This document shows, piece by piece, positions 15,403 through 24,267 of a stretch of DNA of 44,510 bases (position 1 is the first letter of the stretch; each line of letters starts with the position of its first letter). Under the pieces are notes generated by a model that was given only the letters and a program-made list of their open reading frames with translations, ran no database searches and was not told where the DNA came from. This DNA is from Chloroflexota bacterium (GTDB lineage Archaea; Iainarchaeota; Iainarchaeia; Iainarchaeales; GCA-2688035), in assembly GCA_017610335.1 (NCBI GenBank), contig JAFCCG010000017.1, positions 1-44,510 on the forward strand. Reading direction: 5' to 3'. The position numbers and the translations under genes are program-made.

Positions 15403-16116
15403 ATGGTTGTATCACTTTACGCAGTAATTCCGGCATTATCACTTGCCTTAATTCTTGCGTCTGTTCATTTCTTTTCGGAAAAATATGCCGAGCATGTTAA
15501 AAAGTTTCACCTGCAGACAATTTCTTTTTCTGCAGGGCTTTTTCTTGGGCTTATTTTTCTTTACCTTCTTCCGGAATTTTTTAAGGGATTATATCATGTT
15601 GGTGAAAGTATTTTTTTGCTGATGCTTGCCGGTTTTGTTTCAATGCATCTTGGCGAAAAATATATTTATCAGCATATAAGTAACAAGAAAGAAAGGATAC
15701 ATGATCTTGCTTCAATTCACGCACTTGGTTTTTTTATAAACCATTTTATTGTTGGAATAACTCTTTTGCTTGCTTTTAGTATTGAGGGAATTTTTTCAGG
15801 ATTTCTTATTTTTATTCCGCTGCTTTTACACACTTTTTCAAGTAGTCTTTCTTTGAATGACATTGATGAAAAGCTTAACAAAAAATTTCTTTCAGGTTTT
15901 ATTCTTCCGCTTTCTCCTGTTTTTGGAGTGCTTGTTGCCTATGGTTTGAACCTGACACCTTACCTTTATCATTTACTTTTTTCATTTGTTTTGGGTGCAA
16001 TACTTTACATTGTTGTAAGGGACACTTTGCCAAGAGATGACGCAGGAAAACCGTTTTTGTTCCTTATTGGTGTTCTTGTAAGCGTTTTAATTCTTACCAT
16101 TGTTTTAATTTTCTAA
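15403..16116 (+). CDS. ZIP-like metal transporter
   Basis: A 237-aa membrane protein with about eight hydrophobic helices. The pattern FSAGLFLGLIFLYLLPEFF, then HALGFFINHFIVGITL and LGAILYIVVRDTLPRDDAGK follows ZIP (zinc/iron permease) topology with a metal-binding helix 4/5. Some typical second-site residues (HExxHE) are not obvious, so metal specificity is unsure. Divergent from the PHP gene. Confidence 0.72.
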   Translation: MVVSLYAVIPALSLALILASVHFFSEKYAEHVKKFHLQTISFSAGLFLGLIFLYLLPEFFKGLYHVGESIFLLMLAGFVSMHLGEKYIYQHISNKKERIHDLASIHALGFFINHFIVGITLLLAFSIEGIFSGFLIFIPLLLHTFSSSLSLNDIDEKLNKKFLSGFILPLSPVFGVLVAYGLNLTPYLYHLLFSFVLGAILYIVVRDTLPRDDAGKPFLFLIGVLVSVLILTIVLIF

Positions 16117-16200
16117 AATTTTTCTTATCTTGGTTAAAATGGAAGTCAATTAGATTTAAATTAAAAGAACATCTTACTTTTCTAATGTCAAAAGACGTTT

Positions 16201-16788
16201 GTGTTTCAAAAGGTGATTGCATTGCTTAACAGATTTTATGACAAGTTTATTTATGCAAATTCGTTGAAATATACAAACAACAACTTTTTTCTCGTTGATT
16301 TGCCCTTTCTTATATGCCCTGTTCATCTTCTTTCGGGTTTGCTTGCAACAACTGATCCAGAGTTTGAAAAAAAATTGTATATTGCAATAAGGGAAAGTGT
16401 TGCAAAACAGCTTATTCCTGCTTTTGGAACAGATTTTGGTTTTAGGGGAAAGAAAATGGTTGCTTTCTTAGAACAGTATTTTACAGCATCCGGCTGGGGT
16501 ACTATAAAGAATATTGATCTTGATTTTGCTGCAAAAAAGGCAATTATTAAAATTTCAAACAATCCTGTTACAAGCTGTCTTCATTCAAAAGCTAAAGCTC
16601 CTGCTGACCATATTTTGAGAGGAATTTTTGCAGGTCTTTTTTCAAGAGTTTTTGAAGAACCTGTTGACTGTGTTGAAACACATTGCTGTGCTTTGGGTGA
16701 GTGTGATTGTGAATTTATAATAAAAAAACAGCTCTTGTTTGATTTTTCTGATGAAAGGGTGAGGCGACAGCTTGAGGCTGAAGTTTGA
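16201..16788 (+). CDS. V4R-domain protein
   Basis: A 195-aa protein with a V4R (vinyl-4-reductase) small-molecule-binding domain. The C-terminal half shows HILRGIFAGLFSRVF and the Cys-rich end ETHCCALGECDCEFIIKK typical of V4R. Such domains sense hydrophobic ligands or metals and often pair with regulators. The GTG at 16201 gives FQKVIALLNRFYDKF; a GTG four codons later is also possible. It lies 107 bp upstream of the KaiC-like gene, a frequent pairing in archaea. Confidence 0.8.
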   Translation: MFQKVIALLNRFYDKFIYANSLKYTNNNFFLVDLPFLICPVHLLSGLLATTDPEFEKKLYIAIRESVAKQLIPAFGTDFGFRGKKMVAFLEQYFTASGWGTIKNIDLDFAAKKAIIKISNNPVTSCLHSKAKAPADHILRGIFAGLFSRVFEEPVDCVETHCCALGECDCEFIIKKQLLFDFSDERVRRQLEAEV

Positions 16789-16895
16789 TTTTTTTTTGGG
16801 CTGTTTTTGTCAAAATGGTAAGGCAGCCGCTTGAATTGGAGCTATAAGAAAAATTTATATAGGGTGAAGGCTTATTAGTATTTGAAGGTTTTTTT

Positions 16896-17378
16896 ATGGA
16901 AAAAACAAAATTTGGAATTCAGGGTTTGGACAAGGCATTTGAAGGCGGAATTCCTACCGGAAATCTTGTGCTTATTTCAGGTGGTGCTGGAACAGGAAAA
17001 AGTACGCTTTGTTTGCAATTTCTTTTAAACGGTGCAACCCTTTTTGGAGAAAAAGCTCTTTATATCAGTACAGAACAAAGTTCTGAAGAACTTTACAAGC
17101 AGGCTTCTTCTTTTGGATGGGATCTTGTAAAGCTTGAGGAAAAAAATCTTTTAAAAATTCTTTTCTTTGACATTACTCGTGGTGCAAATTTTTTGGCAGA
17201 AGTTGATGTAGTAATAAAGGAATTTCAGCCAAAAAGAGTTATAATTGACAGCATGACAACTTTAACTGATGCGCTTATAATTGGCGGAATGGGAAATCAA
17301 AGCGATTTTTCGCTTGTACAGGTTATTGAAAAAGTTTCTCCAATTCCAAGAACTGAACAAATTATCTTTACAAATTGA
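16896..17378 (+). CDS. KaiC-like RecA ATPase, N-terminal part
   Basis: Residues 1-155 are the start of a KaiC/RadA-like ATPase: FGIQGLDKAFEGGIPTGNLV, Walker A SGGAGTGKSTLCLQF, STEQSSEELYKQA, and Walker B KRVIIDSMTTL. It stops with TGA at 17376 just before the final strands. The rest of the domain continues at once in a different frame (17375-17632), so this is one gene split by a frameshift or by coupled reinitiation. TATA-like AAATTTATATAG lies about 40 bases before the ATG. Confidence 0.85.
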   Translation: MEKTKFGIQGLDKAFEGGIPTGNLVLISGGAGTGKSTLCLQFLLNGATLFGEKALYISTEQSSEELYKQASSFGWDLVKLEEKNLLKILFFDITRGANFLAEVDVVIKEFQPKRVIIDSMTTLTDALIIGGMGNQSDFSLVQVIEKVSPIPRTEQIIFTN

Positions 17379-17632
17379 TTGGGGAATTGAAAAAATATAA
17401 ACTTACTACTCTTCTCACTTCTGAACTTTATGAGGAATCTAAAAGGCTTAGTGCTGATGGAATCTCTGAATTTATTACAGATGGAGTAATAGTAATGCAT
17501 TACATTGAAATCGGGGTAGGTGATTATAGAAGCCTTGAAATAAGAAAAATGCGCTATTCAAACTACAATAAAGACATAATTCCTTACACTATTACAAACA
17601 AGGGAATTGAAATAATGGAAGAGCTGAAATAA
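17375..17632 (+). CDS. KaiC-like ATPase, C-terminal part (other frame)
   Basis: 85 codons opening with a TTG that overlaps the previous TGA. Content matches the C-terminal third of KaiC-like proteins: ELKKYKLTTLLTSEL, ISEFITDGVIVMHYIEIG, SLEIRKMRYSNYNKD, and the terminal TITNKGIEIMEEL. It would not fold alone. One extra T in the AAATT run before the stop would join both parts into about 245 aa, the normal family length. Confidence 0.8.
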   Translation: MIGELKKYKLTTLLTSELYEESKRLSADGISEFITDGVIVMHYIEIGVGDYRSLEIRKMRYSNYNKDIIPYTITNKGIEIMEELK

Positions 17633-17694
17633 GCTTGGGAAGCCTTTTTTTTGGCAATAACCAAGAAATAAATACAGGGCTGCTTTTACTATTA

Positions 17695-18498
17695 ATGATG
17701 GAAAAAAAATTTTTGCTAGTTTTTGCATGTGTTGTGCTAGTGGCTTCAATGGCGTGGGCTGTGCCTAATCCTGTTACAAATATGAACAGCGAGTCTTTTG
17801 GCTTTAATTCTATTAAAATAACCTGGGATCACGAAGGCGGGGCAACCTCTTTCAAGACTTATAGGGGCGCAAGCATTAACAATATGCAAAATATCGGTTC
17901 TTCAACAGAGCGTTTTTATATTGATCAAGGCATTGACCTTGACAAGGAATACCTTTACTTTGTTACGGCAATTGATTCAAGTGGGGAAAGCAGTTTTCCC
18001 TTGTATGCTCTTTCGATTACCCAAACTGCAAGTTCTGCCAAGCCCTTTACAATAAGCCTTGTTTCACCCATTAAAAAGGTTTTTTCTTTTGGCGAAAAAG
18101 TTTATTTTGTTGTAAATATTTCGAGCTATTTTTTTGGAGAGCTTGAAGGGCTTGAAGCAGTTCTTATAAACAAGGATTATGGGCTTGAAAAGCCAATGGC
18201 CTTTGATGCAGGCAAAAACACTTTTAGCCTTTCTGAAACAATGCCTTCTTCAGAAAGCAAGGAAGAATTTTCAACAACTTATTTAGTAAGGGTTTCCGGA
18301 ACTATTGACGGCAACCCATTTTCAGAATCAGAATCCCACCTGTTTACACTTGTCCCTAAACCAGTTTACTTTCCTGAAATGTTTGTCGCGTTTGTTGCCG
18401 AAGCACTGCTTTTGTTTAGCCCGGTTTTTGTATTGCTTGCATTGGCTATTATAATTGCTTTTAGCTGGCGAAAATACCATCTAAAGAAAATAGCCTAA
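17695..18498 (+). CDS. Membrane-anchored FnIII-like surface protein
   Basis: A 267-aa exported protein. The start at ATGATGG gives a signal peptide (KKFLLVFACVVLVASMAWA). Residues 25-110 resemble a fibronectin type III domain (NPVTNMNSESFGFNSIKITW...YLYFVTAIDSSGESSF), followed by a beta-rich region. A C-terminal transmembrane helix (LLFSPVFVLLALAIIIAFSW) ends in a basic cytoplasmic tail. Likely a cell-surface adhesion or S-layer-associated protein (inference). Confidence 0.75.
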   Translation: MMEKKFLLVFACVVLVASMAWAVPNPVTNMNSESFGFNSIKITWDHEGGATSFKTYRGASINNMQNIGSSTERFYIDQGIDLDKEYLYFVTAIDSSGESSFPLYALSITQTASSAKPFTISLVSPIKKVFSFGEKVYFVVNISSYFFGELEGLEAVLINKDYGLEKPMAFDAGKNTFSLSETMPSSESKEEFSTTYLVRVSGTIDGNPFSESESHLFTLVPKPVYFPEMFVAFVAEALLLFSPVFVLLALAIIIAFSWRKYHLKKIA

Positions 18499-18499
18499 A

Positions 18500-18780
18500 G
18501 GGGGGGTGCTCTTAACCTTGAACTTGTTGAGGTTTTGAAAGAGCGTTCGGTTTGAAAATATGACATGCTTAAGAGGCGAATTACGTAACAGCTGTATGTT
18601 GAAAAGGAAAGGGGCTTGCAGGGCAAGCAGAATGCATTCAAGGCAAAGCTTGGGCATATAAAGAACGGAATTCAAATCAGTAAAAATCCTTTTGCCGGAT
18701 ATGCAAGGCTTGAAATTGAGGGAAGTAACAGGCTTGTCAAGACAAGGGGGTGCGCAAAGAAGGCAGCTGACAAAGGGTAA
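18500..18780 (+). pseudogene. Degenerate coding remnant
   Basis: A single frame gives protein-like sequence broken by TGA and TAA: ALNLELVEVLKERSV, stop, YDMLKRRIT, stop, then about 60 codons including AFKAKLGHIKNGIQISKNPF and GYARLEIEGSNRLVK. A shifted frame continues with MQAWLVGRGEKEKIAKKVVE to about 18859. Base composition is less AT-rich than its neighbours. I read it as a decayed gene of unknown family; a structured RNA is a weaker alternative. Confidence 0.4.
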
Positions 18781-18915
18781 GATGCAAGCCTGGCTTGTTG
18801 GAAGGGGTGAGAAAGAAAAGATTGCAAAAAAGGTGGTCGAACTGCTTTACTCGGAATAATTTTTACAATTCGGGAAATTTTTTTTACCACCAATGTTTTT
18901 TTTGTTGCCGTATTC

Positions 18916-19147
18916 TCAAATCATTTCGGCAATTTTTTCTCCGCTGTTTTTTTTGTAAAGGCAGCCTTCTTTTTCTACAAGTCTGTTTTTTGAAAAAGAC
19001 TGCTTTTTCAATGTCTTCAATTGAAAGATATGTGTTTTTGTGGCGAAGTATGCAAAGCAATGTCCTTATATGTTTTGGAGTTGCATTGGGTTTTTTTTGT
19101 AAAAGCATTCTAAGCAATGCAATTTCTTTCAAAGTTGTTCCCTCCAT
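18916..19147 (-). pseudogene. Winged-helix-type regulator, frameshifted
   Basis: The ATG at 19147 opens MEGTTLKEIALLRMLLQKKP, then ATPKHIRTLLCILRHK and LSIEDIEK. From about 19000 the sensible reading (SFSKNRLVEKEGCLYKKNSG, EKIAEMI, stop) is in the next frame. Joined, they would form a winged helix of about 75 residues. The break lies among A/T runs (GAAAAAG, TTTTTCAAAAAA), so it may be a sequencing error. It sits downstream of and on the same strand as the ABC cluster. Confidence 0.5.
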
Positions 19148-19351
19148 TTTCTTCAAAACCCCTTTTTTTTAAGGCAATGGTGCCCGAGTCCTAAAACCAT
19201 ACAGACACCTTTGCCTTTTGAGCAGGCTCATCAAGAGATACATTTGCTCTCTTGTTGCCCGTAAAATACTTCTGTTCTGCGGCTTAATATAATCAGGGTT
19301 GAAAAAAATTCAACCAAATGGTTGATAAGCTATTGTTAAACAAGCAGGTTT
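19148..19351. other. Intergenic region with a hairpin
   Basis: About 200 bp downstream of the ABC operon. It contains an inverted repeat GGTTGAA / TTCAACC at 19297-19315 with an A5 loop, which may mark the operon's 3' end. No ORF or RNA gene is recognised. Confidence 0.35.
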
Positions 19352-20551
19352 TTACTCGTATCTTAGGGCTTCAACAGGTTCAACACTTGCGGCTCTTATT
19401 GCAGGGTAAACTCCTGCAATCATTCCAACACCCATACTGAATGCAAGTGCCCCTATTATCAATGTTGGTGTTACAACTGCAGTTAATGGCAATCCTGTCA
19501 GTTCAGCAACCAATGAAACAATGCCTGCTGCTCCAATTCCTAAAAGTAAGCCAATTGCTCCTCCAACAAGTCCAATCATTCCTGCTTCTACTACAAAAAT
19601 GCTTATTATGCGCGGAGTTGTTGCTCCAATTGCTTTCATTACTCCTACTTCTTTTGTTCTTTCAAGAACTGACATTAGCATTGTATTCATTATGCCAATG
19701 CCTCCGACCAAAAGTGAAATTCCTGCAATTCCTATTAGTACAAGACTTATCATTCCTACTATTGACCCTGCCATTTCTGATATCTGTTGCAAATCCATTA
19801 CTTGGAAATCTTTTTTGTCGTGATCTCTTTCAAGTTGGTTGCTTATTCTTTCTTTTAATTCGTCAATGTCTTCTCCTGGCAGTGCTTTTACAATTATTCT
19901 GAATGGAGTAATTTTGGTATCACTAAAATCTTTGAGTGTATCACTGTTCATAGTAATTGCTGTATTAAACATTCCTGCAAAATTGTTTTGAGCTTCTTCC
20001 AATATTCCGACAATTCTAAGTTTGTTGCCATTAACATTAAGACTTTGCTTTAGGCCAATGTCATCTTTTATTATTCTGTCCCCGAACTTACTTCCGATTA
20101 CAACTGCGGTTGTATCATGCGGTGTAAGATTTCTTCCTTCTTCAAGGTTTGCTATTCCAATAAAACCAAGTTGTTCAATTTTTTCAGGGTCAATTCCTAT
20201 TGCAATAACTGTTTTCATTTCTCCCTTGTACTCTACCTGAAGACCTGTAATATAAAGCGCTGCAGCAAAATCAACGCCTTTAACGTTTTCAATTAAATCA
20301 ACATCGTCGTCATCAAGTTTTGCAAATACGCTTTCTACAAAGCCTCCGCCTGGTAAAATCATTATTGTATTTGTGCCAAGCTGATCAAATTGGTCTGTTA
20401 CAGATTGGTTTAATCCCTCTCCTATTGAAATAAGTGCAACAATTGCGGCAATGCCTACTACTATTCCAAAAATTGTGAGAAATGACCTAAGTCTTCTGCC
20501 TTTAAGATTTTTGAATGCAATGCTAAACAATTCTCTGTCAATTAAACTCAT
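19352..20551 (-). CDS. ABC transporter permease, MacB/FtsX type
   Basis: About 399 aa. An N-terminal helix follows a basic segment (FSIAFKNLKGRRLRSFLTIF). Next is a large extracytoplasmic MacB_PCD domain, residues about 45-270. The C-terminal three-helix FtsX region contains GGIGIMNTMLMSVLERTKEVGVMKAIGAT and ends AASVEPVEALRYE. It lacks its own ATPase domain. I chose the ATG giving MSLIDREL rather than the upstream TTG (20566). It is paired with the paralogous gene upstream. Confidence 0.9.
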   Translation of the reverse strand: MSLIDRELFSIAFKNLKGRRLRSFLTIFGIVVGIAAIVALISIGEGLNQSVTDQFDQLGTNTIMILPGGGFVESVFAKLDDDDVDLIENVKGVDFAAALYITGLQVEYKGEMKTVIAIGIDPEKIEQLGFIGIANLEEGRNLTPHDTTAVVIGSKFGDRIIKDDIGLKQSLNVNGNKLRIVGILEEAQNNFAGMFNTAITMNSDTLKDFSDTKITPFRIIVKALPGEDIDELKERISNQLERDHDKKDFQVMDLQQISEMAGSIVGMISLVLIGIAGISLLVGGIGIMNTMLMSVLERTKEVGVMKAIGATTPRIISIFVVEAGMIGLVGGAIGLLLGIGAAGIVSLVAELTGLPLTAVVTPTLIIGALAFSMGVGMIAGVYPAIRAASVEPVEALRYE

Positions 20552-20600
20552 TTTTTTCACGTCCAATTTCTCAATGTTTCAATAATCGATGCCATTTTTT

Positions 20601-21803
20601 TTACTTTCCATACCTCAATGCTTCAACAGGCTCAAGCAAGGCTGCTCTTCTTGCAGGCAAATATCCTGAAGCCATTCCGACTCCAATTGCTACTGCAACT
20701 GCGATAATTATTGCAACAATATTTATTCCAACAGGTAATGCAAATCCAGAAATTGTTGCCACAACTGATACAATGGCTGCGAGAATAAATCCAAATATAA
20801 TTCCGATAATTCCTCCAATTGCGCCTATCATAGCTGATTCGGCCAAAAAGATTGATAAAACTTTTTCATTCGTTGCTCCAACAGCTTTCATTACTCCAAT
20901 TTCTTTTGTTCTTTCCATTACTGCCATCAGCATTGTGTTCATTATACCAATGGCTCCGACAATGAGGCTGATGGCTGCAAGGGCAATTAAGACTGTTTGA
21001 ATTAAGCCAAGAACAACTCCTGCGCTTTCCATAATATTTTCGGTTGTCATTACTGTAAAATCTTCTTCTCCATGTGCTCTCTTAAGTCTTTCAGTTATTT
21101 TGTCAGCCACTTCATTAACAAGCTCTCGGTCTGTTGCCTGAACCATTATTTCTGTTGGATTTTCTTCTCCAAAAAAATCCTGTACTGTTTCTTTTGGAAA
21201 AAAAACCATGTTTGATACAAGTCCTCCGAATGCTCCGCTCATGTCTTTTGAAATTCCGACAATTTTGAATTTTTGCCCGTCTATTTCAAGCTGGTCTTTA
21301 ACTCTTAATGTTTCTCCTTCAAATGCTTCTGCAAAGCTTTCGGGAATTATTACTGCATATCTATCATTTGATTCAAGATGCCTGCCTTTTATTATATCAA
21401 TATATCCTGCTTTTTCTAGGAAATTCCTTGCATCAGGTGCTATTCCAATTATAAAAATGGATGCTTGCTGACCACGAAATTCTACAATTTCTGCTGTTTC
21501 ATAAAATCCTGCCACGCTTTCAACGCCTGGAATTCCTTCTATTAATCCAATATCGTCTTCTTTAAGTGAATCAGTAGCCATTGTTGTCATGCCCATGCTT
21601 GATCCTGATTGCACTGTAAGAGTGTCAAGTCCCATTCTTTCAAATTCTGCTGTTACTGACTGGTTCAATCCTTCTCCTATTGAGGCAAGTCCGACTATTG
21701 CTGCAATTCCTATAATTATTCCAAGTAGTGTTAACAAGGAGCGCAGTTTGTGCATTTTTAGGTTGCGTAAAGCAATTGAATAAAGTTCTGTGTCAATTTC
21801 CAT
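20601..21803 (-). CDS. ABC transporter permease, MacB/FtsX type
   Basis: 400 aa, a paralogue of the following permease with the same architecture: first helix LRSLLTLLGIIIGIAAIVGL, a MacB_PCD ectodomain, then GAIGIMNTMLMAVMERTKEI and GVMKAVGAT, and the C-terminus RRAALLEPVEALRYGK. The two probably form a heterodimeric channel with the LolD-like ATPase. It is 34-49 bp from the next gene and 52 bp from the COG1361-type gene. Confidence 0.9.
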   Translation of the reverse strand: MEIDTELYSIALRNLKMHKLRSLLTLLGIIIGIAAIVGLASIGEGLNQSVTAEFERMGLDTLTVQSGSSMGMTTMATDSLKEDDIGLIEGIPGVESVAGFYETAEIVEFRGQQASIFIIGIAPDARNFLEKAGYIDIIKGRHLESNDRYAVIIPESFAEAFEGETLRVKDQLEIDGQKFKIVGISKDMSGAFGGLVSNMVFFPKETVQDFFGEENPTEIMVQATDRELVNEVADKITERLKRAHGEEDFTVMTTENIMESAGVVLGLIQTVLIALAAISLIVGAIGIMNTMLMAVMERTKEIGVMKAVGATNEKVLSIFLAESAMIGAIGGIIGIIFGFILAAIVSVVATISGFALPVGINIVAIIIAVAVAIGVGMASGYLPARRAALLEPVEALRYGK

Positions 21804-21855
21804 TCAAGCGCCTCATTTTGAAAGGAAAAAAAGGGAAAGAGGAGGCTTTCCCTAT

Positions 21856-23088
21856 TTATTTCTTTTTCCTCATATTTTCAACAAAGACTTTTGCCCTTGG
21901 ATATACCCATTTGAGTACAACATACAGTCCTATTAGCTGTAAGGCGAGTGAAATTAGGCCAATTAAAATAAGGCCTATTCCTCCGTCGCCTCCTGCTGTA
22001 GGGCTTGCAACCTTGACCATGAGTTGTTTTGTTTCAACTCTTTCCACAAGTGCATCGTCCTTATAGTATATACTGAGGGTTAAAGGTATTTCCTGCATTG
22101 GAGTTGTTACCTCAAAGGAAACATTTGTTTTGAATGAATCAAAATCATCAGCTTCCAATGTTCCAATAAACTGCTTTGGCTCTTCAATATTCATATATTG
22201 CCCTGAAAGTTCAATAACAACATATTTTGCATCAGCTAATCCTATATTGAACAGGTCAACAACCACTTCGCTTGTTCCTCCTGGAAACGCATTTGGTGTT
22301 ATGCTGTTTATTACTGCATCAACATCGGCTTCTGCAGTTACTTTTATTCCAAGGTATGAGATTTCAGTTTTTGATGATCCATTTTGGTCAAAGTATTCCA
22401 AAGTGATTGGAACTGAATAGTTTTTGAGTTCTGCGTTTTGATTTACTGATAGTCCAATTTCAACATTTGCACTTTCGCCCATATCAAGCTTGTTTATATA
22501 TTTTGCAGATGCTCCAAGTGAAACTATTTCCCTTTCAACTACAACACCTGCTGCAGTTACTGTCCTTTCAGGGTTTACTTTGAGTACAATGTTTTTTGCA
22601 ACACTTCCTCCAATATTTTTTATTGTGAGTATTATTGGTGTTACTTCTCCTGGTGAAAGCTCATTTACGCTGCTTCCAACAATTTCAAGTTTTGGTGTTC
22701 TACTGAGAATACTTACAGAAAAGCTTGATTCTTTTGTTGTAACTTCTTCGCCTACAAAAATTTTGATTGAATGCACTCCATCAACTGCTTTGTCATTAAC
22801 CAATAACTTGTATTCAACTGTTGCTTTTTCAAATGGTTTTATTGAACCAAGATTTTTTTCTGCTATTTCTCCTGGCTGTAGTGCAAATGGAAATTCTAGT
22901 TCCAGCTGAATAAGAGCATTTTCCGCTTCATGTATTGAATCATTTTTTATTTGTACCCAAACTGTTAATGCGCTGCCTGGTGCAACAGGTGCTGGCTCAT
23001 AACTTAAGCTGTTTGCTTCAAGATCGCCTGCAATTGTATAGCCTGCGAACAAGAGAACAAACAACAATGGCAATATTATTTTCTTCAT
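21856..23088 (-). CDS. COG1361-type exported protein (CARDB-like repeats)
   Basis: 410 aa. Signal peptide KKIILPLLFVLLFAGYTIAG, then three or four beta-sandwich repeats of the CARDB/NEW3 kind (PGSALTVWVQIKNDSIHEAE; LSPGEVTPIILTIKNIGG; FPGGTSEVVVDLFNIGLADA), and a C-terminal transmembrane helix (IGLILIGLISLALQLIGLYV) with a basic tail. In archaea such proteins accompany MacB-like ABC systems and plausibly act as the extracytoplasmic adaptor. Its ATG overlaps the ATPase stop (ATGA). Confidence 0.85.
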   Translation of the reverse strand: MKKIILPLLFVLLFAGYTIAGDLEANSLSYEPAPVAPGSALTVWVQIKNDSIHEAENALIQLELEFPFALQPGEIAEKNLGSIKPFEKATVEYKLLVNDKAVDGVHSIKIFVGEEVTTKESSFSVSILSRTPKLEIVGSSVNELSPGEVTPIILTIKNIGGSVAKNIVLKVNPERTVTAAGVVVEREIVSLGASAKYINKLDMGESANVEIGLSVNQNAELKNYSVPITLEYFDQNGSSKTEISYLGIKVTAEADVDAVINSITPNAFPGGTSEVVVDLFNIGLADAKYVVIELSGQYMNIEEPKQFIGTLEADDFDSFKTNVSFEVTTPMQEIPLTLSIYYKDDALVERVETKQLMVKVASPTAGGDGGIGLILIGLISLALQLIGLYVVLKWVYPRAKVFVENMRKKK

Positions 23089-23795
23089 TTTTTAGTCCTC
23101 CTCGTTTCATTTTTTTTATTTTTTACGATTTTTCCGTCTCTTAAAAATATTGTTTCATGTGCCCGTTCGGCAATTTCGCTTTCATGTGTTACCATCAGAA
23201 CTGTTTTTCCCTGTTTTTTATTTAATTGACTTATAAGTTCAAGAATTTGTTCACCTGAAGCTGTGTCAAGGTTTCCTGTTGGTTCATCGGCAACAATTAC
23301 ATCCGGATTTGTTGCAAGCGCTCTTGCAATCGCAACTCTTTGTCTTTGACCTCCGCTTAATTCATTTGGCTTGTGGTTCATTCTCTGTCCAAGCCCTACT
23401 TCTCCAAGAATTTTTTCTGCAATTTCTTTTCTTTCATTAATAGGTTTTCCTGCAAACCACAATGGGAGCATAACATTTTCCAATGCGCTCATTCTTGGAA
23501 TAAGATTAAATGTCTGAAAGATGAATCCTATTGTTTTTCCCCTAACTTGTGCAAGCTGATTGTCATCCATTTTACTAATTGGTTTTTCGTTTACAAAAAC
23601 TTCTCCCTTTGTTGGTCTCAAAAGCGCACTAAGCACATCCAAAAGAGTGGTTTTTCCAGAACCGCTTGGGCCCATGATTGAAAGAAACTGGCCTTTGTAG
23701 ACTGAAAGACTTACACCATCCAATGCTTTTACTTGAACCTTTCCCATGTCATAAATCTTTGAAACATTTTCAACTCTTATAACCGGTTTTTCCAT
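23085..23795 (-). CDS. ABC transporter ATPase, LolD/MacB type
   Basis: 236 aa with a complete ATPase: Walker A MGPSGSGKTTLLDVL, Q-loop FIFQTFNLIPRMSALENVML, signature LSGGQRQRVAIARALA, Walker B DVIVADEPTGNLDTASG, and switch His VTHESEIA. It energises the two MacB-like permeases encoded downstream. Same operon as the AbrB-type regulator, 13 bp away. Confidence 0.94.
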   Translation of the reverse strand: MEKPVIRVENVSKIYDMGKVQVKALDGVSLSVYKGQFLSIMGPSGSGKTTLLDVLSALLRPTKGEVFVNEKPISKMDDNQLAQVRGKTIGFIFQTFNLIPRMSALENVMLPLWFAGKPINERKEIAEKILGEVGLGQRMNHKPNELSGGQRQRVAIARALATNPDVIVADEPTGNLDTASGEQILELISQLNKKQGKTVLMVTHESEIAERAHETIFLRDGKIVKNKKNETRRTKK

Positions 23796-23807
23796 TTAAC
23801 TCACCAA

Positions 23808-24197
23808 CTATTTTTTTCTAATAGCCTTTTTACCTTTTGCTTTTTCAGCTTTCTTTTTGCGTCCTATAAATCCTCTTTCTTTCAAAACATTATCTATTCC
23901 TTTTAAGCTTTCTTTTTGCATTTTTTCAAGACTTTTTCCACCTTCTTTTATTGTCTTTTCAACATCAAGCATATGCTCAAACATTTTTGTAACAGCTTCT
24001 GACTTCATTAAAACAACGCTTTGAAATCCCTTGTTTACGCCCATGACAATAAGTTTGTCCCCTGGCTCTATTTCAAAAAGTTTTCTTGCTTCAACAGGAA
24101 GCACAATCTGACCTCTTTCTCCGACCGTTGTACTGCCATAACATTTCATTTTGCATTTGGCGTCCACAAAATCACATCTTACTGCATAATCATACAT
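23808..24197 (-). CDS. AbrB/SpoVT-type transcriptional regulator
   Basis: 129 aa. A swapped-hairpin AbrB domain at about residues 20-65 (STTVGERGQIVLPVEARKLF, EIEPGDKLIVMGV), followed by a helical, Lys-rich C-terminus. Cysteines near the N-terminus (CDFVDAKCKMKC) are unusual and might bind metal. As the first gene of the operon it likely controls the ABC cluster itself. TATA-like TATTAAATATATG lies just upstream. Confidence 0.85.
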   Translation of the reverse strand: MYDYAVRCDFVDAKCKMKCYGSTTVGERGQIVLPVEARKLFEIEPGDKLIVMGVNKGFQSVVLMKSEAVTKMFEHMLDVEKTIKEGGKSLEKMQKESLKGIDNVLKERGFIGRKKKAEKAKGKKAIRKK

Positions 24198-24267
24198 TTC
24201 ATACTTATTAAATATATGTTTTTTCTTAGGTTTTCTTCTTTTAATGCTTTTTGAGAGTTATTTTTGT

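Noticed and set aside
18500-18860. RNase P RNA or SRP RNA
   Set aside because: Composition is less AT-rich than its surroundings, but none of the conserved core motifs of either RNA is recognisable, and one frame is protein-like for more than 60 codons.
19190-19260. C/D box guide RNA
   Set aside because: A TTGATGA-like box is visible on the minus strand, but the D box is CTGT rather than CTGA and no D'/C' pair is found.
19441-19902. Plus-strand ORF of 153 codons, Leu/Gln-rich
   Set aside because: It is the antisense shadow of the MacB-like permease; the permease frame has all family motifs.
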